From contig CAUGKZ010000169.1 of NCBI GenBank assembly GCA_959600065.1, positions 1 to 5,021 of the forward strand: a DNA stretch of 5,021 nt. Reading direction: 5' to 3'. The stretch's first letter is position 1; each line of letters opens with the position of its first letter. Shown one piece after another: positions 1-5,021 of the stretch. Under the pieces are notes generated by a model, which saw only the letters and a program-made list of their open reading frames with translations, did not search any database and was not told the DNA's origin. The stretch is from an uncultured Kroppenstedtia sp. (GTDB lineage Bacteria > Bacillota > Bacilli > Thermoactinomycetales > DSM-45169). The position numbers and the translations under genes are program-made.

Positions 1-1
1 A

Positions 2-277
2 AACCAATGGACACTTCGTCAACTATCTGCCCGCTTCAGTGTCAGCCCTAGCCATCTGCAAAGATTGTTCAAGGAACATGAGGGAATCAGTCCCAAGCAA
101 TATCTCACGGACATTCGCATTCAAAAAGCCCAGCAGTTGTTGTTGACCGGGGAACAAAATAACCTGCAGATCTCTCTGGAAGTGGGCTTTAACACCCCTG
201 ACCGATTTTATCTCGCCTTCCGAAGAAGGATGGGAGTCTCTCCATCTACCTTCAGAAGGCTCCGTGGTCAGGTTTGA
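2..277 (+). CDS. AraC-family transcriptional regulator, C-terminal DNA-binding part (5' end outside window)
   Basis: This is the last 91 residues of a regulator whose start lies left of the window; the frame is open from base 2 to the TGA at 275-277. Two helix-turn-helix units of the AraC/XylS type are visible. The first covers WTLRQLSARFSVSPSHLQRL and continues into FKEHEGISP. The second covers ISLEVGFNTPDRFYLAFRRR and continues into the family signature ending MGVSPSTFRR. The sensor or effector domain is not visible, so the ligand and targets cannot be named. The HLQRLFK wording resembles AdaA-like regulators as well as sugar-type AraC proteins, and I cannot choose between them. An internal TTG at 65 is in frame but lies inside the first HTH, so it is not the real start. 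The gene ends convergently with the GNAT gene and overlaps it by 10 bp. Confidence 0.9.
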   Translation, partial: NQWTLRQLSARFSVSPSHLQRLFKEHEGISPKQYLTDIRIQKAQQLLLTGEQNNLQISLEVGFNTPDRFYLAFRRRMGVSPSTFRRLRGQV

Positions 278-744
278 TTTCTGTTATCTGCGTATGGATT
301 GGAAACCAACTGTCGGCCCATCATTACCTGTCGCTCTGTAAACCCCAATTTACGGTAAAGGTGGGTTGCGGGATTTCCTGCAAAGACGTTGAGGCGGATC
401 TCCTGGTATCCCTTGGCCTGGAGTTGTTGTAAAGCCGTTTTCATCAATTTTTCTCCCAAGCCTTTCCCCCGGTGGTCGGGAAACACATACAATTCATATA
501 TAAATCCAATCGCTTCATCGGAAAAAAAATCCCGGTGGGGTCCGATCAATATCCAACCCAGCAATTCCTCTCCCTCTGTCGCCACCCAATGCTCACCGCC
601 ACGTTCCAAGACCTTTTCCGTCAGATCCTGCACCCGCTCTTCCGAGAGTCGTCGGGTGCGATATAAAGTCCCCTCCTCCATCGCCTGACAGGCGTGTTGC
701 TTAATGCTCTCCACTTCTGAAGGGACAGCCAGTCCGATCCTCAT
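268..744 (-). CDS. GNAT-family N-acetyltransferase, substrate unknown
   Basis: This is a complete 158-residue protein, a normal length for a single-domain GCN5-related acetyltransferase; it probably acts in the cytosol, as no signal peptide or membrane segment is seen. The acetyl-CoA-binding motif A lies at residues 84-101 (ELYVFPDHRGKGLGEKLM) with the classic R-x-x-G-x-G loop at Arg92, Gly95 and Gly97. Motif B follows at 119-135 (NVFAGNPATHLYRKLGF). The N-terminal half, which normally shapes the acceptor site, gives me no family clue. The ATG start is supported by AAGGAG (complement of 753-758) 8 nt upstream. The gene lies downstream of acsA on the same strand, but an intrinsic terminator separates them and I see no clear promoter of its own. 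It could acetylate a small amine, an antibiotic or a protein; nothing here decides. Confidence 0.93.
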   Translation of the reverse strand: MRIGLAVPSEVESIKQHACQAMEEGTLYRTRRLSEERVQDLTEKVLERGGEHWVATEGEELLGWILIGPHRDFFSDEAIGFIYELYVFPDHRGKGLGEKLMKTALQQLQAKGYQEIRLNVFAGNPATHLYRKLGFTERQVMMGRQLVSNPYADNRNQT

Positions 745-752
745 GTTCCTCT

Positions 753-758
753 CTCCTT
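753..758 (-). promoter_or_regulatory. Ribosome binding site of the GNAT gene
   Basis: The minus strand reads AAGGAG here, 8 nt before the ATG at 744-742. It lies only 6 nt beyond the end of the acsA terminator T-tract, so a full-length acsA transcript that stops at the terminator would not include it. Confidence 0.8.
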
Positions 759-764
759 TTCCGC

Positions 765-793
765 AAAAAACAAGCGCGACACCGGGTCGCGCT
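765..793 (-). terminator. Rho-independent terminator of acsA
   Basis: On the minus strand a perfect 8-bp stem, AGCGCGAC paired with GTCGCGCT (773-780 with 786-793), encloses a 5-nt loop and is followed by TGTTTTTT. It starts 15 nt after the acsA stop codon. The stem is GC-rich and the T-tract is on the acsA side only, so it points at acsA transcription. On the plus strand the sequence after the stem is not T-rich, so it would work poorly in that direction. Confidence 0.88.
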
Positions 794-808
794 GTGATCT
801 CCGCTCTT

Positions 809-2536
809 TTATTCTTCCATCGTGGACAAATCTCCGGTGGGTAGATCCAATTCCCATGCTTTCAACACCCGACGCATGATCTTACCGGAGCGGGTCTTGG
901 GCAGTTTGTCTTTGAATTCGATTTCCCGCGGGGCGGCATGAGCTGCCAAACCTTTTTTGACAAAGGCACGAATCTCTTCTTTCAAATCCTCTGAAGGCTC
1001 ATAACCTGCACGAACAGCGATGAAAGCTTTGATAATCTCTCCCCGGACCGGATCCGGTTTGCCGATGACCCCCGCCTCTGCTACCGCCGGGTGTTCCACC
1101 AGCTTACTTTCCACTTCAAAGGGGCCGACCCGTTCACCAGAGGTATTGATCACATCGTCAATCCGGCCCTGGAACCAAAAGTAACCGTCTTCATCTCGGT
1201 AGGCTGAATCCCCGGAAATGTACCAACCCGGAACCCGGAAGTATTCCTGATATTTAGGTTCATTTTTCCAAATCTTTCGCATCATCGCTGGCCATGGGGT
1301 TTTGATGGCCAGATTGCCCATCTGATTCGGAGGCAGTTCATTGCCCTCATCATCGATGATCCCCGCCTCAATCCCGGGGAAGGGTTTACCCATGGAACCT
1401 GGTTTGATCCCCATGGCGGGATAATTGGAAATGAGGATGCCACCGGTCTCTGTCATCCACCAGTTGTCATGGATGCGGCGATCATAGGCTTTCAACCCCC
1501 AACGGACCACTTCCGGGTTCAAAGGTTCCCCTACGCTCAGAATATGGCGAACCTTGGACAGATCAAATTTTCGCACCAAATCGGCGCCGGCTCCCATCAG
1601 CATCCGGAAGGATGTGGGGGCGCTGTACCAGACCGTCACGCCGTTGGTTTCCAGGGTTTTATACCAATCCTCCGGTTTAAACCGTCCACCGCGGATCACA
1701 TTGGTCACGCCATTGAGCCAAGGGCCAAAAATCCCATAAGAAGTGCCTGTCACCCAGCCTGGATCTGCAGTACACCAATAAACATCGTCTTCCTTGAGAT
1801 CCAGGATCCATTTCCCCGTCTGATAATGCTGAATCATGGCGTTATGCACATGGAGAACCCCTTTGGGTTTGCCGGTGGAACCTGAGGTGTAGTGAAGGAG
1901 CATCCCGTCTTCCCGGTCCATCCATTCGATCTCCAGTTCAGGGGAAGCTTCCTTCATCTCTTTTTCAAAGCTATAAACCCCTTCTTTCAGATCGCCTTCA
2001 TCTGCTCCAACCAGGATGATATGCTTCAGATGGGGAAGTTCTTGCACCGGGACCCGCTTCAACTGTTCCGGGGTCGTCACAAGTGCGGTGGCTTCGCTGT
2101 TTTCGAGACGGTCCTTGACCGCCGCTTCCATGAAAGCCTCGAAGAGGGGTCCCACGATGGCTCCCACTTTCACAGTCCCCAGAAAACTGAAATACAATTC
2201 CGGACTGCGGGGCATGAAGATGAATACCCGGTCTCCCTTCTGGACTCCCAGCTTGCGCAGGACATTTCCAAAACGGTTGGACTGCTCTTTCATCTCCCGG
2301 AAGGTATATTTTTCATCCCGTTGCGCATCGCTGTAGAGTAGGGCCACCTTGTCTCCATTCTTGGAGTCGACATGTCGGTCAATCGCCTCATAGGCTGCAT
2401 TCACTTTACCGGTTTCAAACCAAGAAAATTCCTTCTCCACATCCTTCCAGTCGAAGTTTTCATAAGCTTTTTCGTAGGATGTGAGATTGTTTCCTTCCGT
2501 CATAGCCGGAATCATTTCCCCTTGTTTTTGTGTCAA
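809..2536 (-). CDS. acsA: Acetyl-CoA synthetase (AMP-forming), AcsA
   Basis: This ANL-family adenylating enzyme converts acetate, ATP and CoA to acetyl-CoA, AMP and PPi in the cytosol. At 575 residues it is close to B. subtilis AcsA (about 572) and lacks the longer N-terminus of enteric Acs. Visible motifs are the P-loop-like TSGSTGKPKG (217-226), WWMTETGG (359-366; Trp360 matches the residue that restricts the acyl pocket to acetate in Salmonella Acs), SGD (441-443, ribose-binding Asp443), GRIDDVINTSGERV (457-470; Asp460 hinge, Arg469) and PKTRSGKIMRR, containing the catalytic Lys552. That lysine is the known target of AcuA acetylation and AcuC deacetylation, both encoded divergently. The start is TTG, chosen because GAGGAGGG lies 6 nt upstream and the N-terminus then aligns with B. 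subtilis; the in-frame ATG at codon 8 has a poorer site. The gene is monocistronic up to a strong terminator. Confidence 0.97.
   Translation of the reverse strand: MTQKQGEMIPAMTEGNNLTSYEKAYENFDWKDVEKEFSWFETGKVNAAYEAIDRHVDSKNGDKVALLYSDAQRDEKYTFREMKEQSNRFGNVLRKLGVQKGDRVFIFMPRSPELYFSFLGTVKVGAIVGPLFEAFMEAAVKDRLENSEATALVTTPEQLKRVPVQELPHLKHIILVGADEGDLKEGVYSFEKEMKEASPELEIEWMDREDGMLLHYTSGSTGKPKGVLHVHNAMIQHYQTGKWILDLKEDDVYWCTADPGWVTGTSYGIFGPWLNGVTNVIRGGRFKPEDWYKTLETNGVTVWYSAPTSFRMLMGAGADLVRKFDLSKVRHILSVGEPLNPEVVRWGLKAYDRRIHDNWWMTETGGILISNYPAMGIKPGSMGKPFPGIEAGIIDDEGNELPPNQMGNLAIKTPWPAMMRKIWKNEPKYQEYFRVPGWYISGDSAYRDEDGYFWFQGRIDDVINTSGERVGPFEVESKLVEHPAVAEAGVIGKPDPVRGEIIKAFIAVRAGYEPSEDLKEEIRAFVKKGLAAHAAPREIEFKDKLPKTRSGKIMRRVLKAWELDLPTGDLSTMEE
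2402..2419 (-). promoter_or_regulatory. Possible catabolite-responsive element (cre) inside acsA
   Basis: The minus strand reads TTTGAAACCGGTAAAGTG at about codons 40-45 of acsA. Against WTGNAANCGNWNNCW it matches 8 of the 10 specified positions: the TGNAANCG half is perfect and the final CW is lost. B. subtilis acsA is known to be repressed by glucose through CcpA, and cre sites inside coding regions are known to act as roadblocks. The match may be coincidence, because the bases also encode conserved residues (ETGKV). Confidence 0.3.
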
Positions 2537-2542
2537 CTCATT

Positions 2543-2550
2543 CCCTCCTC
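2543..2550 (-). promoter_or_regulatory. Ribosome binding site deciding the acsA TTG start
   Basis: The minus strand reads GAGGAGGG, then 6 nt, then TTG at 2536-2534. An ATG at 2541-2539 sits only 1 nt from this site, is out of frame and hits TGA after one more codon, so TTG is the usable start. It adds three residues relative to B. subtilis AcsA, which is an acceptable fit. Confidence 0.8.
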
Positions 2551-2616
2551 TTTTTATCAGGACGGAGTCACTGGACGGACCACAACCTTTGTTGGAGAAA
2601 CGCCAAAAATGACTGG

Positions 2617-2644
2617 TTTAGAGCATGGGTTTATCGTTTATAAT
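2617..2644 (+). promoter_or_regulatory. Predicted sigma-A promoter of the acuABC operon
   Basis: A perfect -10 box TATAAT (2639-2644) is preceded, with a 16-bp spacer, by TTTAGA (2617-2622), which matches the -35 consensus at 4 of 6 positions. Transcription would start near 2651, leaving a leader of about 115 nt before acuA. The weak -35 and the absence of a TGn extension suggest this is the weaker of the two divergent promoters. The -10 overlaps that of acsA by two bases. Confidence 0.6.
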
Positions 2645-2648
2645 TATA
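2639..2648. repeat. Perfect 10-bp palindrome shared by the two -10 boxes
   Basis: TATAATTATA equals its own reverse complement, so it provides a consensus -10 box on each strand. It is the core of the divergent acsA/acuABC control region. Confidence 0.85.
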
Positions 2649-2670
2649 TCATAGATGGGAAGATTCGCAA
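2643..2670 (-). promoter_or_regulatory. Predicted sigma-A promoter of acsA (extended -10)
   Basis: Read on the minus strand, TTGCGA (2670-2665, 4 of 6 consensus positions) is followed after 16 bp by TATAAT (2648-2643), with TG placed one base before it (TGATATAAT), an extended -10. Transcription would start near 2636, about 100 nt upstream of the TTG start. The leader holds no strong hairpin that I can see. Confidence 0.65.
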
Positions 2671-2699
2671 TGTTATCTGCCCTAGAAGGCTTCCCCATC
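2654..2699 (+). promoter_or_regulatory. Possible 5' hairpin in the acuA leader RNA
   Basis: GATGGGAAG (2654-2662) can pair with CTTCCCCATC (2690-2699), leaving one bulged C and a 27-nt loop. It would begin about 3 nt from the predicted transcript start. Its role is unknown. There is no U-tract after it, so it is not a terminator; it might protect the 5' end or be chance. Confidence 0.35.
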
Positions 2700-2744
2700 C
2701 CAGGCAAGGGTTCTAACGACCTTTTTGGGGCGATCACACCTGAT

Positions 2745-2751
2745 GGAGGTG
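2745..2751 (+). promoter_or_regulatory. Ribosome binding site of acuA, with long spacing
   Basis: GGAGGTG is a good match to the 16S rRNA tail, but it lies 14 nt before the ATG at 2766 and 11 nt before an in-frame GTG at 2763. Both spacings are longer than for the other genes here (6-8 nt), so the exact start is slightly uncertain. Confidence 0.6.
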
Positions 2752-2765
2752 TCTCTCATACTGTG

Positions 2766-3398
2766 ATGGAGCATATCAAAGAGTATCACCAAATCCAGTG
2801 GAAAACAGAGAGGGGAACACTTACGGCGGAAGGGTCCGTCTCCCCTGAGACACTGGAACGCTTCCCCTTTCACCCCGGCCTGGTCGCATTTCGCCCACCT
2901 GAAGAACAACGGGAAGCCATCATCGGAATCTCCCGCCTGCCGGAAGGAAGAATCATTATCGCCCGAACTGAGGCGGAAGTGATCGGTTATGTCACTTTTC
3001 TTTATCCCGATCCCTTAGAGCACTGGTCCAAAAGCCGCATGGCCGATCTTCTGGAACTGGGGGCGATTGAAGTGGCCGCTCCCTACCGTCGATATCATGT
3101 GGCCCGCAACCTGCTCCAGGTCGCCTTCTCCGATCCCCACATGGAGAACTACATCGTCATCTCTACGGAGTACTACTGGCACTGGGATCTGAACGGAACC
3201 GGCCTGTCCGTTTGGGAATACCGAAATGTGATGGAAAAGGTGATGTCCAGTGCAGGTCTGGAACGATTTGCCACAGATGATCCAGAAATCACTGCTCATC
3301 CTGCCAACTGTTTGATGGCGCGGATCGGTAAAAATGTACCGCTGGATTCGATGGAAAAATTTGATAGACTTCGTTTTCAGTATCGATATCTGTACTGA
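2766..3398 (+). CDS. acuA: AcuA, protein lysine acetyltransferase acting on AcsA
   Basis: This GNAT-type enzyme uses acetyl-CoA to acetylate the catalytic lysine of acetyl-CoA synthetase, inactivating it when acetyl-CoA is plentiful; the activity is established for B. subtilis AcuA and inferred here. From the ATG the protein has 210 residues, the same length as B. subtilis AcuA as I recall it, and begins MEHIKEYH, matching that N-terminus. Family landmarks are AFRPPEEQ (41-48), LPEGRIIIAR (58-67), GYVTFLYPDPLEHW (74-87), TEYYWHWDL (134-142) and HPANCLMARIGKN (178-190). The acetyl-CoA loop, normally R-x-x-G-x-G/A, reads R108-R-Y-H111-V-A113, so the first glycine is replaced. The same frame is open back to an ATG at 2655, but that adds 37 unlike residues without a ribosome binding site. 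It is the first gene of acuABC, divergent from its target gene. Confidence 0.93.
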   Translation: MEHIKEYHQIQWKTERGTLTAEGSVSPETLERFPFHPGLVAFRPPEEQREAIIGISRLPEGRIIIARTEAEVIGYVTFLYPDPLEHWSKSRMADLLELGAIEVAAPYRRYHVARNLLQVAFSDPHMENYIVISTEYYWHWDLNGTGLSVWEYRNVMEKVMSSAGLERFATDDPEITAHPANCLMARIGKNVPLDSMEKFDRLRFQYRYLY

Positions 3399-3403
3399 CT
3401 GCT

Positions 3404-3411
3404 AAAGGAGG
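3404..3411 (+). promoter_or_regulatory. Ribosome binding site of acuB
   Basis: AAAGGAGG is a perfect match to the anti-Shine-Dalgarno sequence, 7 nt before the acuB ATG. It is the best site in the operon. Confidence 0.85.
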
Positions 3412-3418
3412 AATCGAC

Positions 3419-4075
3419 ATGCTGGTTGAAGAGATCATGCACCGACAGATTCACTCGATCACTCCCGCTACTTCTATCGGTGATGCCATCCACCTATTGA
3501 AGAAACATCGAATTCGCCATCTGCCCGTCTTGGACGGAGAGGATCTGGTGGGCCTGGTTACCGACCGGGATCTGCGCGGCGCTTCTCCATCCAGCCTCGA
3601 TCCTGAGGGGGTGAGATGGCAGGATCTCCTGCACCGACCGGTCTCCAAAGTTATGATTCGTCAGCTGATCACTGCTCATCCTCTGGATTTCGTGGAGGAT
3701 GCGGCTCGACTCCTGTATGAGCATCGGGTGGGATGCTTACCGATCCTACAGGGAGAGAAACTGGTGGGAATCCTGACTGCAACCGATATCCTTCACCGGT
3801 TAATCGAAATATTCGGAGTGGACCATCCCGGCCAACACGTGGAAGTGGAGGTGGAGGATCGATTCGGGATACTGGCAGAGGTGGCGGCCATTTTTGGTGA
3901 TCATCGGATCAATATCAATAGCGTCCTATTGGAAAAAAGCCCAAAAAAACATCATCTTAAACTCGTCTTCCGCGTCCAAGCGAAGGACCTCGGCAAGATC
4001 ATCGACAACATCAAACAAGCAGGACACCGCGTGCTCTGGCCGCGAACCACTCCCCATCCCGAGGGAGGAGTGTGA
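3419..4075 (+). CDS. acuB: AcuB, CBS-CBS-ACT domain protein
   Basis: This 218-residue cytosolic protein has no enzyme motif. The first CBS domain covers about residues 4-58 (IRHLPVLDGEDLVGLVTDRD), the second about 77-132 (GCLPILQGEKLVGILTATD) and an ACT domain about 140-210 (VEVEDRFGILAEVAAIFGDH then ININSVLLE, ending HRVLWP). CBS pairs commonly bind adenine nucleotides and ACT domains bind amino acids or similar ligands, so a sensor role is likely. In B. subtilis acuB belongs to acuABC, originally linked to growth on acetoin; I know of no settled biochemical role. Sensing AMP made by AcsA is an attractive guess only. It begins 20 bp after acuA and ends 1 bp before acuC, so it is in the same transcript. 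Length is close to B. subtilis AcuB (about 214). Confidence 0.94.
   Translation: MLVEEIMHRQIHSITPATSIGDAIHLLKKHRIRHLPVLDGEDLVGLVTDRDLRGASPSSLDPEGVRWQDLLHRPVSKVMIRQLITAHPLDFVEDAARLLYEHRVGCLPILQGEKLVGILTATDILHRLIEIFGVDHPGQHVEVEVEDRFGILAEVAAIFGDHRININSVLLEKSPKKHHLKLVFRVQAKDLGKIIDNIKQAGHRVLWPRTTPHPEGGV
4063..4068 (+). promoter_or_regulatory. Ribosome binding site of acuC, inside the end of acuB
   Basis: GGGAGG lies within the last codons of acuB, 8 nt before the GTG at 4077. It decides the GTG start and suggests translational coupling with acuB. Confidence 0.75.
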
Positions 4076-4076
4076 C

Positions 4077-5021
4077 GTGAAGGAGAAAGCCCGGCTTATT
4101 TACAGCGAAGGCTTGCTCCGATATCGTTTCGGTGACAGCCACCCCTTTGACAATCGCCGGTTGGAGCCCACTTTGGATCTGATCCGAACTCTCGGTCGCT
4201 TGCAGGATCACCACTTGCACCCGCCCCGACTGGCCACAGATGAGGAACTCTCCCAGGTTCACGATCGGGATTATATTACGGTGGTCCAGGAAGCGGATCA
4301 GGAGAACATCCTCCAGGAACGACTGGAGGAGTATGGTCTGGGAACCGAGGATAACCCTGTTTTCCCCAGAATCCATCAAACGTCAGCCCTGGTCACAGGT
4401 GGCACCCTGGAAGCAGCAGAAATCGTGATGAGTGGACAAGCCCAGCACGCACTCAACCTCTCCGGAGGATTGCATCACGCCCTGCGTGGGAAAGCCTCTG
4501 GCTTTTGCATCTATAATGATGCCGCTGTCGCCATCGCCCAGATCCGGCAAAAATACCAGGCACGCGTTCTCTATATAGACACGGATGCACACCATGGAGA
4601 CGGGGTCCAGTGGGCCTTTTACCACGATCCGGAGGTGCTGACTCTGTCCATTCATGAGACAGGGCGCTATTTGTTCCCCGGAACCGGAAATGTATATGAA
4701 CGAGGCCACGACGCCGGATTAGGAGCTTGCATCAATGTGCCGCTGGATGCCTTCACCGAAGATGCATCCTGGTTGGATACCTTTCAACAGGTGGTTCCCC
4801 GGATCGCCTGGTCTTTTAAACCTGATGTCATCCTGTCCCAACACGGTTGTGATGCACATCACTACGATCCCCAGACCCACCTGTCCGCCACCATGAAAAT
4901 CTACCGCGTGATCCCCCAGGTGATCCACCAACTGGCTCATGAGCTGTGTGACGGCCGCTGGATCGCTGTGGGGGGTGGCGGCTACGATATTTGGCGGGTG
5001 GTTCCCCGAGCCTGGACCTAT
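4077..5021 (+). CDS. acuC: AcuC, zinc-dependent protein deacetylase (3' end outside window)
   Basis: This class I HDAC-like enzyme removes the acetyl group from AcsA and restores its activity (established in B. subtilis, inferred here). The window shows 315 codons with no stop; the B. subtilis protein has about 387, so roughly the last 70 are missing. Catalytic features are all present: the tandem histidines H133-H134 (GGLHHALRGKASGFCIYNDA), the zinc ligands Asp170 and His172 in DTDAHHGDG, the third zinc ligand Asp259 in HGCDAHHYDP, and the catalytic Tyr303 in GGGGYD. SIHETGRYLFPGTGN (191-205) is typical of the family. The start is GTG, one base after the acuB stop, supported by GGGAGG and by alignment with the B. 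subtilis N-terminus (IYS..., HPF). Third gene of acuABC. A deacetylase for other proteins too cannot be excluded. Confidence 0.95.
   Translation, partial: MKEKARLIYSEGLLRYRFGDSHPFDNRRLEPTLDLIRTLGRLQDHHLHPPRLATDEELSQVHDRDYITVVQEADQENILQERLEEYGLGTEDNPVFPRIHQTSALVTGGTLEAAEIVMSGQAQHALNLSGGLHHALRGKASGFCIYNDAAVAIAQIRQKYQARVLYIDTDAHHGDGVQWAFYHDPEVLTLSIHETGRYLFPGTGNVYERGHDAGLGACINVPLDAFTEDASWLDTFQQVVPRIAWSFKPDVILSQHGCDAHHYDPQTHLSATMKIYRVIPQVIHQLAHELCDGRWIAVGGGGYDIWRVVPRAWTY

Noticed and set aside
389..688. Plus-strand frames opposite the GNAT gene
   Set aside because: The minus-strand GNAT has clear acetyl-CoA motifs and a ribosome binding site; the plus-strand products are low in recognisable structure.
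1469..2341. Plus-strand open frames opposite acsA (for example 1469-1885 and 1892-2341)
   Set aside because: They lie wholly antisense to a highly conserved gene, have no convincing ribosome binding sites, and their translations look like shadows without domain signatures.
2533..2541. A two-codon reading frame, ATG AGT TGA, overlapping the acsA TTG start as a possible regulatory mini-ORF
   Set aside because: The ATG sits 1 nt from the ribosome binding site, too close for efficient initiation, and the arrangement is easily chance.
2583..2594. Small hairpin CAAC-CTTT-GTTG in the acsA leader
   Set aside because: Only four base pairs with AU-rich closing; too weak to call a regulatory structure.
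2372..2716. Plus-strand open frame crossing the acsA start and the divergent promoters
   Set aside because: It is antisense to acsA and runs through both promoters; the product shows no recognisable features.
2703..2730. Terminator-like stretch (AAGG ... CCTTTTT) in the acuA leader
   Set aside because: The stem would be four or five pairs with a bulge and the T-run is short and followed by GGGG, so attenuation is not supported.
2655..2765. N-terminal extension of AcuA by 37 residues from an ATG at 2655
   Set aside because: There is no ribosome binding site, the ATG lies about 4 nt from the predicted transcript start, the extra residues do not resemble AcuA, and the shorter form matches the family length of 210.
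4011..4940. Minus-strand open frames opposite acuC (4011-4379, 4383-4709, 4719-4940)
   Set aside because: All are antisense to well-supported acuC coding sequence with full catalytic motifs, and none has family features.
1..5021. A novel defence system, mobile element or CRISPR array
   Set aside because: Read on both strands, the window shows housekeeping metabolism genes with conserved order; no transposase, integrase, repeat array or toxin-antitoxin pair was seen.

Overview
The window carries the acetate-activation locus of a Gram-positive bacterium of the order Bacillales. The organism call rests on three things. AcsA, AcuA, AcuB and AcuC agree closely with the Bacillus subtilis proteins as I remember them. 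The acsA gene is divergent from acuABC, as in B. subtilis. The ribosome binding sites are strong (AAAGGAGG, GAGGAGGG). Base composition looks near 50% GC, higher than B. subtilis, which would fit a Thermoactinomycetaceae-type or similar genome; that family guess is weak.

Layout from left to right: (1) 2-277, plus strand, the C-terminal DNA-binding part of an AraC-family regulator cut by the window edge. (2) 268-744, minus strand, a complete GNAT acetyltransferase of unknown substrate, convergent with the regulator and overlapping it by 10 bp. (3) 765-793, a strong intrinsic terminator for acsA. (4) 809-2536, minus strand, acsA, acetyl-CoA synthetase, starting at TTG. (5) 2537-2765, a 229-bp divergent control region whose two promoters share a palindromic -10 element. 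(6) 2766-3398, 3419-4075 and 4077-5021, plus strand, the acuA-acuB-acuC operon, with acuC running off the right edge.

How the genes work together: AcsA turns acetate, ATP and CoA into acetyl-CoA, AMP and PPi. In the B. subtilis system AcuA acetylates the catalytic lysine of AcsA (here Lys552) and switches it off, and AcuC, a zinc deacetylase, switches it back on. AcuB (two CBS domains plus an ACT domain) is presumably a small-molecule sensor, but its role is not settled. The window therefore holds an enzyme together with its on/off modification system. The extra GNAT gene just downstream of acsA has no assigned role.

I found no previously undescribed system. The points most worth a second look are the shared palindromic -10 element of the divergent promoters, an altered acetyl-CoA-binding motif in AcuA, the structured acuA leader with its uncertain start codon, and the GNAT gene stranded behind a terminator. 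No intergenic stretch exceeds 300 bases. I saw no tRNA, rRNA, CRISPR array, insertion sequence or attachment site.
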